Of a stretch of DNA of 11,938 nt, positions 1-6,840 are shown piece by piece. The position numbers and the translations under genes are program-made. The notes under the pieces were generated by a model. It worked only from the letters and a program-made list of their open reading frames with translations, had not been told where the DNA came from and did no database searches. The first letter of the stretch is position 1; each line of letters begins with the position of its first letter. The stretch lies in the NCBI GenBank assembly GCA_910577445.1, contig CAJTMZ010000032.1:20810-32747 (forward strand). Direction: 5' to 3'. The DNA is from an uncultured Lachnospiraceae bacterium. GTDB lineage: Bacteria; Bacillota; Clostridia; Lachnospirales; Lachnospiraceae.

Positions 1-116
1 TCATTTGACAGCGCCGCAAGCAAAAGCGCGCGGTTCGTGATGCTTTTGGAGCCCGGCGCCTGCACCCTTATTTCCCTGATATTTTCAAGCTTCTTTACAT
101 GATAAATATTGTCCAT
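1..116 (-). CDS. aroA: 3-phosphoshikimate 1-carboxyvinyltransferase (EPSP synthase), N-terminal fragment
   Basis: Only the first 38 codons are present; the gene runs off the left edge. EPSP synthase joins shikimate-3-phosphate and phosphoenolpyruvate in the cytosolic chorismate pathway for aromatic amino acids. The fragment begins MDNIYHVKKLENIREIRVQA and then shows PGSKSITNRALLLAALS. This is the hallmark first phosphate/PEP-binding motif of AroA, with the Lys and Ser of GSKS and the Arg of NRAL contacting substrate. The ATG at 114-116 is preceded by GAGGA (complement of 124-128) at good spacing. The gene lies 47 bases downstream of the HAD phosphatase gene on the same strand, so the two may share a transcript; no terminator is visible between them. 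The identification rests on the motif only, but that motif is very specific. Confidence 0.9.
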   Translation of the reverse strand, partial: MDNIYHVKKLENIREIRVQAPGSKSITNRALLLAALSN

Positions 117-123
117 TATTAAA

Positions 124-128
124 TCCTC
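124..128 (-). promoter_or_regulatory. Ribosome binding site of aroA
   Basis: The minus strand reads GAGGATTTAATAATG, placing GAGGA 7 bases before the ATG at 116. It fixes the aroA start. Confidence 0.7.
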
Positions 129-163
129 ATTTAATTTTCATGCCACCAACTGCTTTCAACCGG

Positions 164-769
164 CTAATCCGACGTAAAAAATCTCTTCTGTAAAAATTCC
201 GCCACACCGTCGTCATCATTGGAGGGAATCGTTCCCGAAGCATATTTTTTCAACTCCTCCACGGCATTTTCCACGGCGTATGCCTTGTCGGAAACCGAAA
301 ACATGGGAATATCATTCATGGAATCCCCGAATGAAACAATCCGCTCGCACCTCCAGAGTTTTTTCAGTTCCCGGATTGCCTCTGCCTTTGAGGCTTTTGC
401 CGGCATGATTTCCAGCCAGTATTCCGGCCTGTAAAGCTCCTGCTGTAAGGTTATTCGGAAAAGCCCGGCCCCTTCAAGGAAATTCTCTATATATTTCTGT
501 TCTTCTTCCGAAAATCTGACGCTGTACAGCGTCTTTTCCGTGTCCGCTTCCCGGATAAAAGCTCCGTTGTAAATAATTACCGGAATATGAAGCGAAAGGC
601 CTCTTGTCACTTTTGAAGCCGAGGACAACGAACGGGCGGTGGCGTAGGTAAATTTCATCCCCTTTTCAATCAGACCGTTAATTATCCGAAGGCTGTGGGG
701 ACTGATTTCATCCCGTGAATTTAAAAGCGTTCCGTCCAAATCGCTGACATACAACGTTTCCTGCCGCAT
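164..769 (-). CDS. HAD-IIB (Cof-type) phosphatase with shortened cap domain
   Basis: This is a 201-residue cytosolic HAD-superfamily hydrolase that probably dephosphorylates a small phosphorylated metabolite; the substrate is unknown. The four HAD motifs are visible. Motif I is DLDGT with nucleophile Asp10 and acid/base Asp12. Motif II is the Thr of ATAR near residue 44. Motif III is Lys128 in ASKAEA. Motif IV is GDSMND at 148-153, whose Asp149 and Asp153 bind magnesium. The cap region between motifs II and III (about residues 70-125) is short. Cof-type relatives are usually about 260-270 residues, so roughly 60 cap residues seem to be missing, in frame, near residues 100-104. The catalytic core looks intact and the reading frame is clean. 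The ATG at 769 follows AGGGAAAGGGAG. The gene lies 47 bases upstream of aroA. The superfamily assignment is firm; specificity cannot be inferred. Confidence 0.85.
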   Translation of the reverse strand: MRQETLYVSDLDGTLLNSRDEISPHSLRIINGLIEKGMKFTYATARSLSSASKVTRGLSLHIPVIIYNGAFIREADTEKTLYSVRFSEEEQKYIENFLEGAGLFRITLQQELYRPEYWLEIMPAKASKAEAIRELKKLWRCERIVSFGDSMNDIPMFSVSDKAYAVENAVEELKKYASGTIPSNDDDGVAEFLQKRFFTSD

Positions 770-862
770 TTGCGCTCCCTTTCCCTTTATGAATCACATA
801 TCCGCCCCCTGCCCTCTGCCGCGGCTCCATCAGACGCATCATGTGCCGGTTTATTACTCACG

Positions 863-890
863 AAAAGAATGGCCTTATGGCCATTCTCCT
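863..890 (-). terminator. Hairpin terminator of the GntR-ABC operon
   Basis: Read on the minus strand, a perfect 9-bp stem AGAATGGCC / GGCCATTCT closes on an ATAA loop. Two G-U pairs and one A-U pair extend it to 12 bp, and it is followed by a short T run. It lies about 58 bases past the permease stop codon. The T run is only 4 long and is partly used by the extended stem, so efficiency may be modest. Confidence 0.55.
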
Positions 891-891
891 G

Positions 892-909
892 AATGTGAAG
901 TTTCACATT
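892..909. repeat. Second inverted repeat beside the terminator
   Basis: AATGTGAA, a 2-base centre, then TTCACATT make a perfect 8-bp inverted repeat. It sits just upstream, in minus-strand order, of the stronger hairpin at 863-890. It could be an accessory stem protecting the ABC transcript's 3' end, or a protein-binding site. On the plus strand it is followed after about 11 bases by a T run, but no plus-strand gene ends nearby. Confidence 0.4.
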
Positions 910-947
910 TACTATATCAATTTTTTTACACTCTGCCAATGGGAATT

Positions 948-1589
948 TTACCATTCTTTTTTCTGAACGATTTTGACGGATATAAGATAGGAAACGATTA
1001 CAATAAGCACCGCAATAGCTGATGTTATCAGGTTGAGAATGCTCTCTATGCTATTGAGCATATCATCAATGGGTATTCCCGCCATTTCCGACGCTTTATA
1101 GCCTCCCAGGATTATGAATCCTATCGTAATCATCACAACAATATACGTATACCGTGATTTCGTCACACCCACTTTAAACATTACGGGAATCGAAATGGCG
1201 TTTGCCGAGAGAAAAAGAGCCACCATCACTATCATACCTTCCCCGTCTATCATTTCCATCTTCCAGTCCGCCAGCAGGTTGACAGCCCGGTCAAACAGCC
1301 ATACAAGCACTTCCCCCAAACCCACGGTAAGAAAAAGTACCGTATATTTTGATTTTACAATTTTCTTTCCGTCAATGGGCATGGTAACCGCAAATCTGTT
1401 AAAGGATACCAACTCGTCCATGGAGGTGGTACTCAATATCAGCGAGCTGCCAAGCACCATAATATAGGTGGCCACAAAAGAAATATTATGGACCATAATC
1501 GACCACGCCGCCATTAACACTAAAAACAATACATACTGCTTTGCAAAGCTTTTTATCAGGTACAGCTCTTTCAACATAAGACCTTTCAT
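948..1589 (-). CDS. ABC-2 type transporter permease
   Basis: This is a 213-residue integral membrane protein, probably the membrane half of the exporter whose ATPase is encoded just upstream. About six hydrophobic segments can be seen, near residues 17-34, 38-53, 82-104, 118-138, 146-164 and 184-206. The start MKGLMLKELYLIKS and the segment with F..TMP.....V.SKY are typical of the small ABC-2 permeases found with YtrB/BcrA-like ATPases. A DELVSFNRF segment lies between the second membrane span and that motif, and the protein ends in a basic cytosolic tail. The ATG at 1589 follows GGGGAGAAGA. It is the last gene of a repressor-ATPase-permease operon, 37 bases after the ATPase, and is followed by a hairpin terminator. 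The substrate is unknown. Related systems respond to cell-wall antibiotics or export peptides, but nothing here decides between them. Confidence 0.85.
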   Translation of the reverse strand: MKGLMLKELYLIKSFAKQYVLFLVLMAAWSIMVHNISFVATYIMVLGSSLILSTTSMDELVSFNRFAVTMPIDGKKIVKSKYTVLFLTVGLGEVLVWLFDRAVNLLADWKMEMIDGEGMIVMVALFLSANAISIPVMFKVGVTKSRYTYIVVMITIGFIILGGYKASEMAGIPIDDMLNSIESILNLITSAIAVLIVIVSYLISVKIVQKKEW

Positions 1590-1626
1590 TCTTCTCCCCG
1601 TTTCCGCGCTCTTTGGCGCTTTTGCT

Positions 1627-2529
1627 CTATATTTTTTCTTCTTTTGTTCTCACTGTATAAAGCAGCACATCCTCCACCGTGGCCCTGTCAATGGCAAAGC
1701 TTCCGTTACCCGTCAGCTCCGCCTTCTCTTCAAAGCCGCTTTCCCGAAGCCGTCCTTTGTCCCGCACAAGCACACTGACCTCATATTGACATACTTCCTT
1801 TCCCACAACAATGTCCTTCGGAATCAAATCAGCCTGCTCCCTGGTACATCTGACAATGGCATAATTGTAAAGAATTTCATCCTTGCTCTCGGAAAGCAGC
1901 AGTTTTCCCTTATGAATCAGCATAATGTAGTCCGAAATTTTTTCAATATCAGATGTTATGTGAGAGGAAATAAATATCGTATGCTGTCCGTCCTCAATCA
2001 ATTCCCTGAAAATATCAAGAATCTCGTTTCTCACAACCGGGTCCAGTCCGCTGGTAGCCTCGTCCAGAATAAGTACTCTGCTGTCGTGGGACAAAGCCAC
2101 CGCAATGGAAAGCTTCATTTTCATCCCCCTGGATAATTCTTTCACTTTCTTATCCAAAGGAATCTCAAACCTTTTCATATATCCCAGAAATTTTTCATCA
2201 TTCCAGGTCTTATAGATATCTCTCATTATATTCTGAACCTGTTTTACCCGAAGCTCCCAATGGAAATTGCACTCGTCAAATACCACTCCTATCTGTTCCC
2301 GCCAGGCCTCGTCACCCGTTTTCCGGCCGACTTTATGTCCCAGCAGCCAGGCCTCGCCGGTGTCGGCTATGACAATTCCCAGCATGGCCCGTATAGTCGT
2401 GCTCTTTCCGGCTCCGTTCTCCCCGATAAAACCTACCACGGAACCTGTGGGAACCTGAAAGCTGATATTGTTTAAGACAAAGCCGTCATATTTCTTCGTT
2501 AAATTATTAACTACAATTGCATTTTCCAT
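1627..2529 (-). CDS. ABC transporter ATP-binding protein (YtrB/BcrA-like)
   Basis: This 300-residue cytosolic ATPase should power the ABC-2 permease encoded downstream. Walker A is GENGAGKST (36-44), the ABC signature is LSRGM (132-136), Walker B is LILDE (153-157) with the D-loop SGLD after it, and the switch histidine is H190 in SSH. At the Q-loop position the protein reads VVFDEC, with Asp85 instead of the usual Gln. As far as I recall this is common in the YtrB/BcrA-type exporters of Firmicutes. Residues 220-300 form a variable C-terminal extension of the kind seen in this group. The start is ATG at 2529 behind GAGGAGGAG, one of the best ribosome sites in the window. It sits 44 bases after the GntR gene and 37 before the permease. 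ABC function is certain; the substrate is not known. Confidence 0.92.
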   Translation of the reverse strand: MENAIVVNNLTKKYDGFVLNNISFQVPTGSVVGFIGENGAGKSTTIRAMLGIVIADTGEAWLLGHKVGRKTGDEAWREQIGVVFDECNFHWELRVKQVQNIMRDIYKTWNDEKFLGYMKRFEIPLDKKVKELSRGMKMKLSIAVALSHDSRVLILDEATSGLDPVVRNEILDIFRELIEDGQHTIFISSHITSDIEKISDYIMLIHKGKLLLSESKDEILYNYAIVRCTREQADLIPKDIVVGKEVCQYEVSVLVRDKGRLRESGFEEKAELTGNGSFAIDRATVEDVLLYTVRTKEEKI

Positions 2530-2573
2530 ATTCTCCTCCTCGTCACCCCTGACACATTACATTTGGACACTAT

Positions 2574-2948
2574 TTACTCCTCCTGATAAATAATAGCAAT
2601 CATTTCCTCTACTTCCTCTCTCCCGATGGCGCTCTGCCGTGCAAGGGAAATTGCTCTGGTAAGTAAGTTTTCTATCTGCTTCAGCTTTTCCTCCCTTACC
2701 AGACGGATATCGGCCGCTCTGATAAAGCTTCCTTTTCCCACCACCGTCGTAATGAAGCCGTCCCGCTCCAAGTCCTCATAGGCGCGCTTGGTGGTAATCA
2801 CACTGATGCGCAGCTCCTTTGCCAGCGTACGCATGGAAGGGAGTGAATCGCCCTCCTTAAGCTCGCCGTTCATAACCAGAGCCTTTATTTGGGAGGTAAT
2901 CTGTTCATAAATCGGCTTGTCGCTGGAGTTACTTATTATTATGTTCAT
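2574..2948 (-). CDS. GntR-family transcriptional regulator, YtrA subfamily
   Basis: This 124-residue DNA-binding protein is probably the repressor of its own operon. Residues 11-77 form the GntR winged helix-turn-helix: PIYEQITSQIK, then the LPSMRTLAKEL recognition region, then TTKRAYEDLERDGF and the wing GKGSF. Only about 45 residues follow, rich in Glu and Lys, without a large effector domain. That short tail is the YtrA pattern, and such proteins are normally encoded beside ABC exporters, as here. The ATG at 2948 follows AGAGGTGA. The upstream region holds a promoter overlapped by a perfect palindrome, which fits autorepression. The inducer is unknown; for relatives it is often an antibiotic or cell-envelope stress. 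Confidence 0.9.
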   Translation of the reverse strand: MNIIISNSSDKPIYEQITSQIKALVMNGELKEGDSLPSMRTLAKELRISVITTKRAYEDLERDGFITTVVGKGSFIRAADIRLVREEKLKQIENLLTRAISLARQSAIGREEVEEMIAIIYQEE

Positions 2949-2983
2949 TTGTCACCTCTTTACTGAAAAGGATTCCTTTTAAC

Positions 2984-3013
2984 GAGTATATATTGTATAT
3001 ATCATATATACTC
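2984..3013. promoter_or_regulatory. Palindromic operator candidate for the GntR/YtrA repressor
   Basis: GAGTATATAT, a 10-base spacer, then ATATATACTC form a perfect 10-bp inverted repeat. It covers the -10 box and most of the spacer of the operon promoter, so a bound GntR dimer would block RNA polymerase. The palindrome is seen directly; its assignment to this repressor is inferred from position and family habit. Confidence 0.65.
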
Positions 3014-3024
3014 ATTATTGTCAA
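2996..3024 (-). promoter_or_regulatory. Sigma-A-type promoter of the GntR-ABC operon
   Basis: On the minus strand there is a consensus -35 TTGACA (complement of 3019-3024), a 17-base spacer and a -10 TATATA (complement of 2996-3001). It lies about 48 bases before the GntR start codon. The near-consensus strength suggests strong expression unless repressed. Confidence 0.75.
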
Positions 3025-3049
3025 TATATATTTTACATGTCTATGCGTC

Positions 3050-3077
3050 AAAAAACGCCCTCCTTTCAGAGAGCGTT
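3050..3077 (-). terminator. Rho-independent terminator of the TPR-MATE operon
   Basis: The minus strand reads AACGCTCTCT, loop GAAA, GGAGGGCGTT, then four more T. The 10-bp stem includes two G-U pairs. The MATE stop codon TGA lies inside the hairpin, with its TG in the stem and loop boundary. It ends only 26 bases before the -35 box of the next operon, so it insulates the two units. Confidence 0.8.
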
Positions 3078-4442
3078 TCCATGATAACTTTTTTCTTTTA
3101 ATTTCCTGTATACCACAATAAAACAAATCAGGTGAACCGCCGCCGTAAGCGCCCAGGATATGGGATAGGAAATATAAAGCGTCTGCAGGGTTCTGTCCCA
3201 CCTGAAAACCGTATATATCCATACCACCCGGAACGCACATGCGCCAAGGAGCGAAACTATCATAGGCATCACCGCATAACCAAGGCCCCGGATGCTTCCC
3301 ACCAGCACGTCCATTATTCCACACCAGAAATACCACGTGGCGATAATTTTCATTCTCTGCAGGCCGCAGGCAATCACCTCCGCATCCGAAGAATAAAAGC
3401 CAAGAAAACGCCTGCCAAGCAGAAAGGCTCCGTTTCCCAGCACAAGACCGATGATTGTCACAAACAACAGGCATTCAATTAAAATCTGCCTTATTCTGTC
3501 GTATTGTTTACCGCCCAGATTCTGGCCTGTAAAGCTCACCGCCGTCTGGTGGACGGAGTTCATCGCCACATAGACAAAGCTCTCTATGTTGCTCGCCGCC
3601 GTATTTCCTGCCATGGCAATGGAACCAAAGGAATTAACGGAGGACTGGATAAGTACGTTGGAGATGGAAAACAAAGAGCCCTGAAGTCCGGCCGGAAGAC
3701 CGATTGCGGCAATCTTTCCAAACTTTTCCCAGTCTATGCGAAGCCTGTCCGCCCGAAGCCGCAGGCATCCCCCGCTCTTTAAAAGATTCCTCACAATAAG
3801 CCCGGTAGACACACACTGGGAAATCACCGTGGCAAGAGCCACCCCGGCCACTCCCATCCGGAAGCCAATCACGAACCAGAGATTTAAGGCTACATTAATA
3901 ACACCTGCTATTATCAGGTAAAACAACGGTCTTCTGGTATCTCCAATGGCGCGCAGTATGGCGCTGCCGAAATTGAAAACCAGCATTACCGGCATACCCA
4001 GAAAATAGATTCGCATATAAAGCACCGAATGGCCAATCACGTTTTCCGGCGTGTCCATGAGCTGCAAAAGCGGCTTTGCAAGCACGATTCCGGCAACCGC
4101 AAGGATAATGCCTCCTATCCCGCTGATTAGCATGGAGGTATGGACCGTGCGGCTTACTTCTTCTTCCTGCTTCGCCCCGTAGTACCTTGCCACCAGCACG
4201 TTTGCCCCAACCGAAAGTCCGATAAACATGTTGACAAGCAGATTGGTTAACGCCCCTGTGGAGCCTACCGCCGCAAGAGCCTCGTTTCCCGCGAATCTTC
4301 CCACCACTACCACGTCGGCGGCGTTAAAAAGAAGCTGCAGGATTCCCGAAAGCATGAGAGGCAGTGTAAACAGCAGTATTTTGCCGGGAAGCGGCCCGCT
4401 GCACATGTCAATTTCATATGACTTTTGTATTTTTTTATCCAT
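3066..4442 (-). CDS. MATE family efflux transporter
   Basis: This 458-residue inner-membrane exporter is of the multidrug and toxic compound extrusion family, which expels organic molecules in exchange for Na+ or H+. It shows about 12 hydrophobic spans in two similar halves. The start GPLPGKILLFTLPLMLSGIL leads into the signature region NAADVVVVGRFAG (40-52), and RAIGD (164-168) is the conserved loop motif of the first half. The length is normal for the family. The start codon directly abuts the TAG of the upstream TPR/DUF4037/DUF4125 gene (TAGATG), and GGAGG within that gene's last codons serves as its ribosome site, so the two are probably translationally coupled. A strong terminator follows at once. 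The substrate is unknown, but the tight link suggests it works with the upstream protein. Confidence 0.93.
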   Translation of the reverse strand: MDKKIQKSYEIDMCSGPLPGKILLFTLPLMLSGILQLLFNAADVVVVGRFAGNEALAAVGSTGALTNLLVNMFIGLSVGANVLVARYYGAKQEEEVSRTVHTSMLISGIGGIILAVAGIVLAKPLLQLMDTPENVIGHSVLYMRIYFLGMPVMLVFNFGSAILRAIGDTRRPLFYLIIAGVINVALNLWFVIGFRMGVAGVALATVISQCVSTGLIVRNLLKSGGCLRLRADRLRIDWEKFGKIAAIGLPAGLQGSLFSISNVLIQSSVNSFGSIAMAGNTAASNIESFVYVAMNSVHQTAVSFTGQNLGGKQYDRIRQILIECLLFVTIIGLVLGNGAFLLGRRFLGFYSSDAEVIACGLQRMKIIATWYFWCGIMDVLVGSIRGLGYAVMPMIVSLLGACAFRVVWIYTVFRWDRTLQTLYISYPISWALTAAVHLICFIVVYRKLKEKSYHGNAL

Positions 4443-6776
4443 CTACAGCTTTTCCTCCAGCGCGTCAAGGGACTCATAGCCGTAAAGAACCGCCGTATTG
4501 GCCATAATGATTTTAGCCAGATTTTTTTCTTCCTTACAAAGTCCGGCAATAAATCTTCCGTACAAATCCAGCGTGGCATCCGAATAGGTGGACAGCTCTC
4601 CCCTAAGATAGGTTTCGTAAGAGGTATCAAAAGGGGTATCTTCCGCCGTGTGGATACTCCGCGCATTGTTCGCCGCTTTCGGATAGCTCCTCGCAAACTC
4701 CTCCATCCATCCCACCTGAATCTTAACAATTTCTTCTATGATTGCCTTCTTCATCTCCGGAATATGGGGAAAGGAGTCCTTAAGCTGTTCGTAGCGGGCA
4801 GGCGCCGTGCTTTCCATCATCCGTCCGTATTTTTCCGTAATCAGATTCCAGCCCTTTTCACCGGCGCTGTTAAAGTCATGGATATAGCTTTTCAGCATTT
4901 CCTCCGTCCATGCCAGATACTGGCTTTTCCGCATGATGGAGAAAGTGTTCCAGTCATCCTGGCACTGCGCTCTTCCTCCCTCGTTTTCCACCTTGTCAAA
5001 AGCCTCCCACTCCAACGAAACCAGCTCATCTACAAGAGCGGCCTTAAAAGAATCGTCCTTTTTTTCCTTCTCCGGAATACTCCTTAATATTTTATCCGTG
5101 TGATTGTCCAGATAATTATCCTCTCCGGTGGTAAGCCCCTGCTTTTTCATCTCCGCGATAATCATCGCCACAATCATCTCTATTGTCTGCGGAATCCTCT
5201 CGTCACCTGCCGGAAAATCCACCAGAGAACTTAAAATATCCCTGATTTCAGGCAGAACCCGCAGCCTTTCCATTCCCCTGTGCATCCATTTATAAAAAGG
5301 AGCGTAGGAGCGGTTTAAAAGATAAACCATGGACATGGTATGCTTCATAAACTCGGACAGGGCAATCACAGCCGTAACCCGCTCACCCCTTCCGAACATT
5401 CTGGAATAATTATACTGGCCTGACTGGGCCATCAGGGCTGCTTCCCTCGCAATCTTCCTGATGCGCACCTCCTCGGGATAATAGGCTAAAATTCCGCGTC
5501 TGATTCGGGTAAATTCTCCCAAATCATCCCGGAAAACTTTTCCGTTTACCGTTGTGGCAAGCCTGTAATCCTCCAGAAACAGCCACTGATTGCGGGTTTC
5601 CGGCACATCCCTAAGTCCAATCAGATTCTCGTAAAAATCGCCGATTCGAAATACCCCAACCCTCTTCTGGGCCTTTAACGTGGTGAAACGGGTGATTCCC
5701 ATATAGGTGGAGGGCAATTCCTCGTAAGCTCTCTGCAGCGCTTCTCCGATTTCATCATACACGGAATCGGTAATCCACAGACAGAATCCAGGCCCGAAAT
5801 CATGGTCCCTTGATACCTGGTCGTCGAATCCGAAGCATTCCGAGCCTTCCCCCACAAGCCCCACGGCTATGAGATGCTCATATTCGGGAAATTTCTGACG
5901 AATCATCGGTTTTCCGTATTCCTCGTAAAAGGCTTCACACAGCTCCAGTCCGTTCCGGAAAGCGCGTCCTTCCATGGGAAGCGCACGGAGCCTTGCCGTC
6001 ACGGCGTTCAGATTCTGCAAAGTAAGCTCATACGCCTTGCTCTTTCCGACATTTTTTTCAATCTGCTCAAGAGCAAGCTGATAATAACGGGCGGATTCCT
6101 CCAGATTTCCCGCAAGATACTGCGCCTCTCCCATTGCGGAGAGCGCTCCGCTGTAATGATAATCCTTCTCCTCATCCATCTCAAAAATGGAAAAGGCTTT
6201 TTTCAGATTGTCAATCGCCTCCTCAAAACGCCCCAGCTTCAACTGCGAAGCCGCCAGATTGGTATGGGTTACCGCCACCTCGATTCTGGCTTCCGCGTAC
6301 ATGGAAGCGATGGAAAGCGCCCTCTCCAGACAATCGCAGGCGCTTTCGTAGTCGCCCATTTCCTGAAATAAAAGACTCATATTGTTGTAAAGGCTGGCGT
6401 ACCGGAAATCGTCCGGCGCAAGCTCCTTTTCATAAATCTTCTTAACTTCCTGATAATAAATCATGGATTCCTTCAAAAGCCCCGCCGCCCGGCAGGCATT
6501 TGCAATGTTCAGCAGCGTCGTCGCATAAGCCACCGTGCCTTTAAGGCCCGCCTGTTCAACCAGCATAAGAAGCTCTTTACAGCCGGCAATGGACTTTTCA
6601 AATTCACCGGTTTCCCGATAATGCCCTATGATTTCATTAAACAGCGTAATCATGGAGGCCGTATCGCCCTCCTTTGACGCCTCGTCTATTTTTCCCAGCA
6701 GAAAAGGTTCAACCTCTTCCACCTTATGCTGCACAAAAAGACCGTCCAGTTCTTCCAAAACCCTTTCAATATTCAT
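4443..6776 (-). CDS. TPR / DUF4037 nucleotidyltransferase-like / DUF4125 three-part protein
   Basis: This is a large soluble protein of unknown function with three regions (numbering from the ATG at 6782). Residues 40-268 carry tandem tetratricopeptide-type helical pairs, for example around AGLLKESMIYYQEV, MGDYESACDCLERAL, LGRFEEAIDNLKKA and AGNLEESARYYQLAL. Residues about 275-560 match DUF4037. This region contains G313-S314, then eleven residues, then D326-H-D328, the pattern of minimal nucleotidyltransferases. Residues about 578-779 match DUF4125, with segments such as GGRAQCQDDW and YLRGELSTYS. There are two possible starts. AGGAGG at 6786-6791 sits only 3 bases from the ATG at 6782 but 9 from the ATG at 6776, so the latter (777 residues) is preferred. 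The gene is first in an operon with a MATE exporter and has its own promoter. The domain calls are from memory of the families; the biochemical role is not known. Confidence 0.85.
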   Translation of the reverse strand: MNIERVLEELDGLFVQHKVEEVEPFLLGKIDEASKEGDTASMITLFNEIIGHYRETGEFEKSIAGCKELLMLVEQAGLKGTVAYATTLLNIANACRAAGLLKESMIYYQEVKKIYEKELAPDDFRYASLYNNMSLLFQEMGDYESACDCLERALSIASMYAEARIEVAVTHTNLAASQLKLGRFEEAIDNLKKAFSIFEMDEEKDYHYSGALSAMGEAQYLAGNLEESARYYQLALEQIEKNVGKSKAYELTLQNLNAVTARLRALPMEGRAFRNGLELCEAFYEEYGKPMIRQKFPEYEHLIAVGLVGEGSECFGFDDQVSRDHDFGPGFCLWITDSVYDEIGEALQRAYEELPSTYMGITRFTTLKAQKRVGVFRIGDFYENLIGLRDVPETRNQWLFLEDYRLATTVNGKVFRDDLGEFTRIRRGILAYYPEEVRIRKIAREAALMAQSGQYNYSRMFGRGERVTAVIALSEFMKHTMSMVYLLNRSYAPFYKWMHRGMERLRVLPEIRDILSSLVDFPAGDERIPQTIEMIVAMIIAEMKKQGLTTGEDNYLDNHTDKILRSIPEKEKKDDSFKAALVDELVSLEWEAFDKVENEGGRAQCQDDWNTFSIMRKSQYLAWTEEMLKSYIHDFNSAGEKGWNLITEKYGRMMESTAPARYEQLKDSFPHIPEMKKAIIEEIVKIQVGWMEEFARSYPKAANNARSIHTAEDTPFDTSYETYLRGELSTYSDATLDLYGRFIAGLCKEEKNLAKIIMANTAVLYGYESLDALEEKL

Positions 6777-6784
6777 AAGCATAT

Positions 6785-6791
6785 ACCTCCT
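6785..6791 (-). promoter_or_regulatory. Ribosome binding site deciding the TPR/DUF4037 start
   Basis: The minus strand reads AGGAGGTATATGCTTATG. AGGAGG is 3 bases from the first ATG and 9 from the second, which favours the second (6774-6776) as the start. Confidence 0.7.
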
Positions 6792-6812
6792 GTTCCAGTT
6801 CCGCTTTTATTC

Positions 6813-6840
6813 ATTATACTGCTTCTGTTATTTTTTTCAA
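6813..6840 (-). promoter_or_regulatory. Promoter of the TPR/DUF4037-MATE operon
   Basis: On the minus strand there is a -35 TTGAAA (complement of 6835-6840), a 16-base spacer and a perfect -10 TATAAT (complement of 6813-6818). It lies about 37 bases before the preferred start codon. No operator-like palindrome overlaps it. Confidence 0.7.

Noticed and set aside
770..947. Small gene in the gap between the permease and HAD genes
   Set aside because: The only frame there (plus strand, 789-1022) runs antisense into the permease and has no ribosome site. The gap is explained by hairpins and the HAD leader.
1604..1622. GCGC...GCGC inverted repeat between the ATPase and permease genes
   Set aside because: The stem is only about 4 bp with no T run, so it cannot be supported as a terminator or attenuator.
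1468..2136. Plus-strand open frame of 222 codons opposite the ABC genes
   Set aside because: It lies antisense to the ABC ATPase, crosses into the permease gene, has no recognisable domain and no ribosome site. The ATPase motifs on the other strand are unmistakable.
2977..3030. AT-rich TATA repeats as a simple repeat or replication origin
   Set aside because: They resolve into a promoter plus a perfect palindrome upstream of a repressor gene. No DnaA boxes or iterons are visible.
4425..5087. Plus-strand open frame of 220 codons opposite the DUF4125 region
   Set aside because: It is a shadow of a clearly real minus-strand gene, with no family resemblance and no upstream ribosome site.
5874..6371. 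Plus-strand open frame of 165 codons opposite the TPR region
   Set aside because: The TPR helices are on the minus strand, and this frame has no start signals or motifs.
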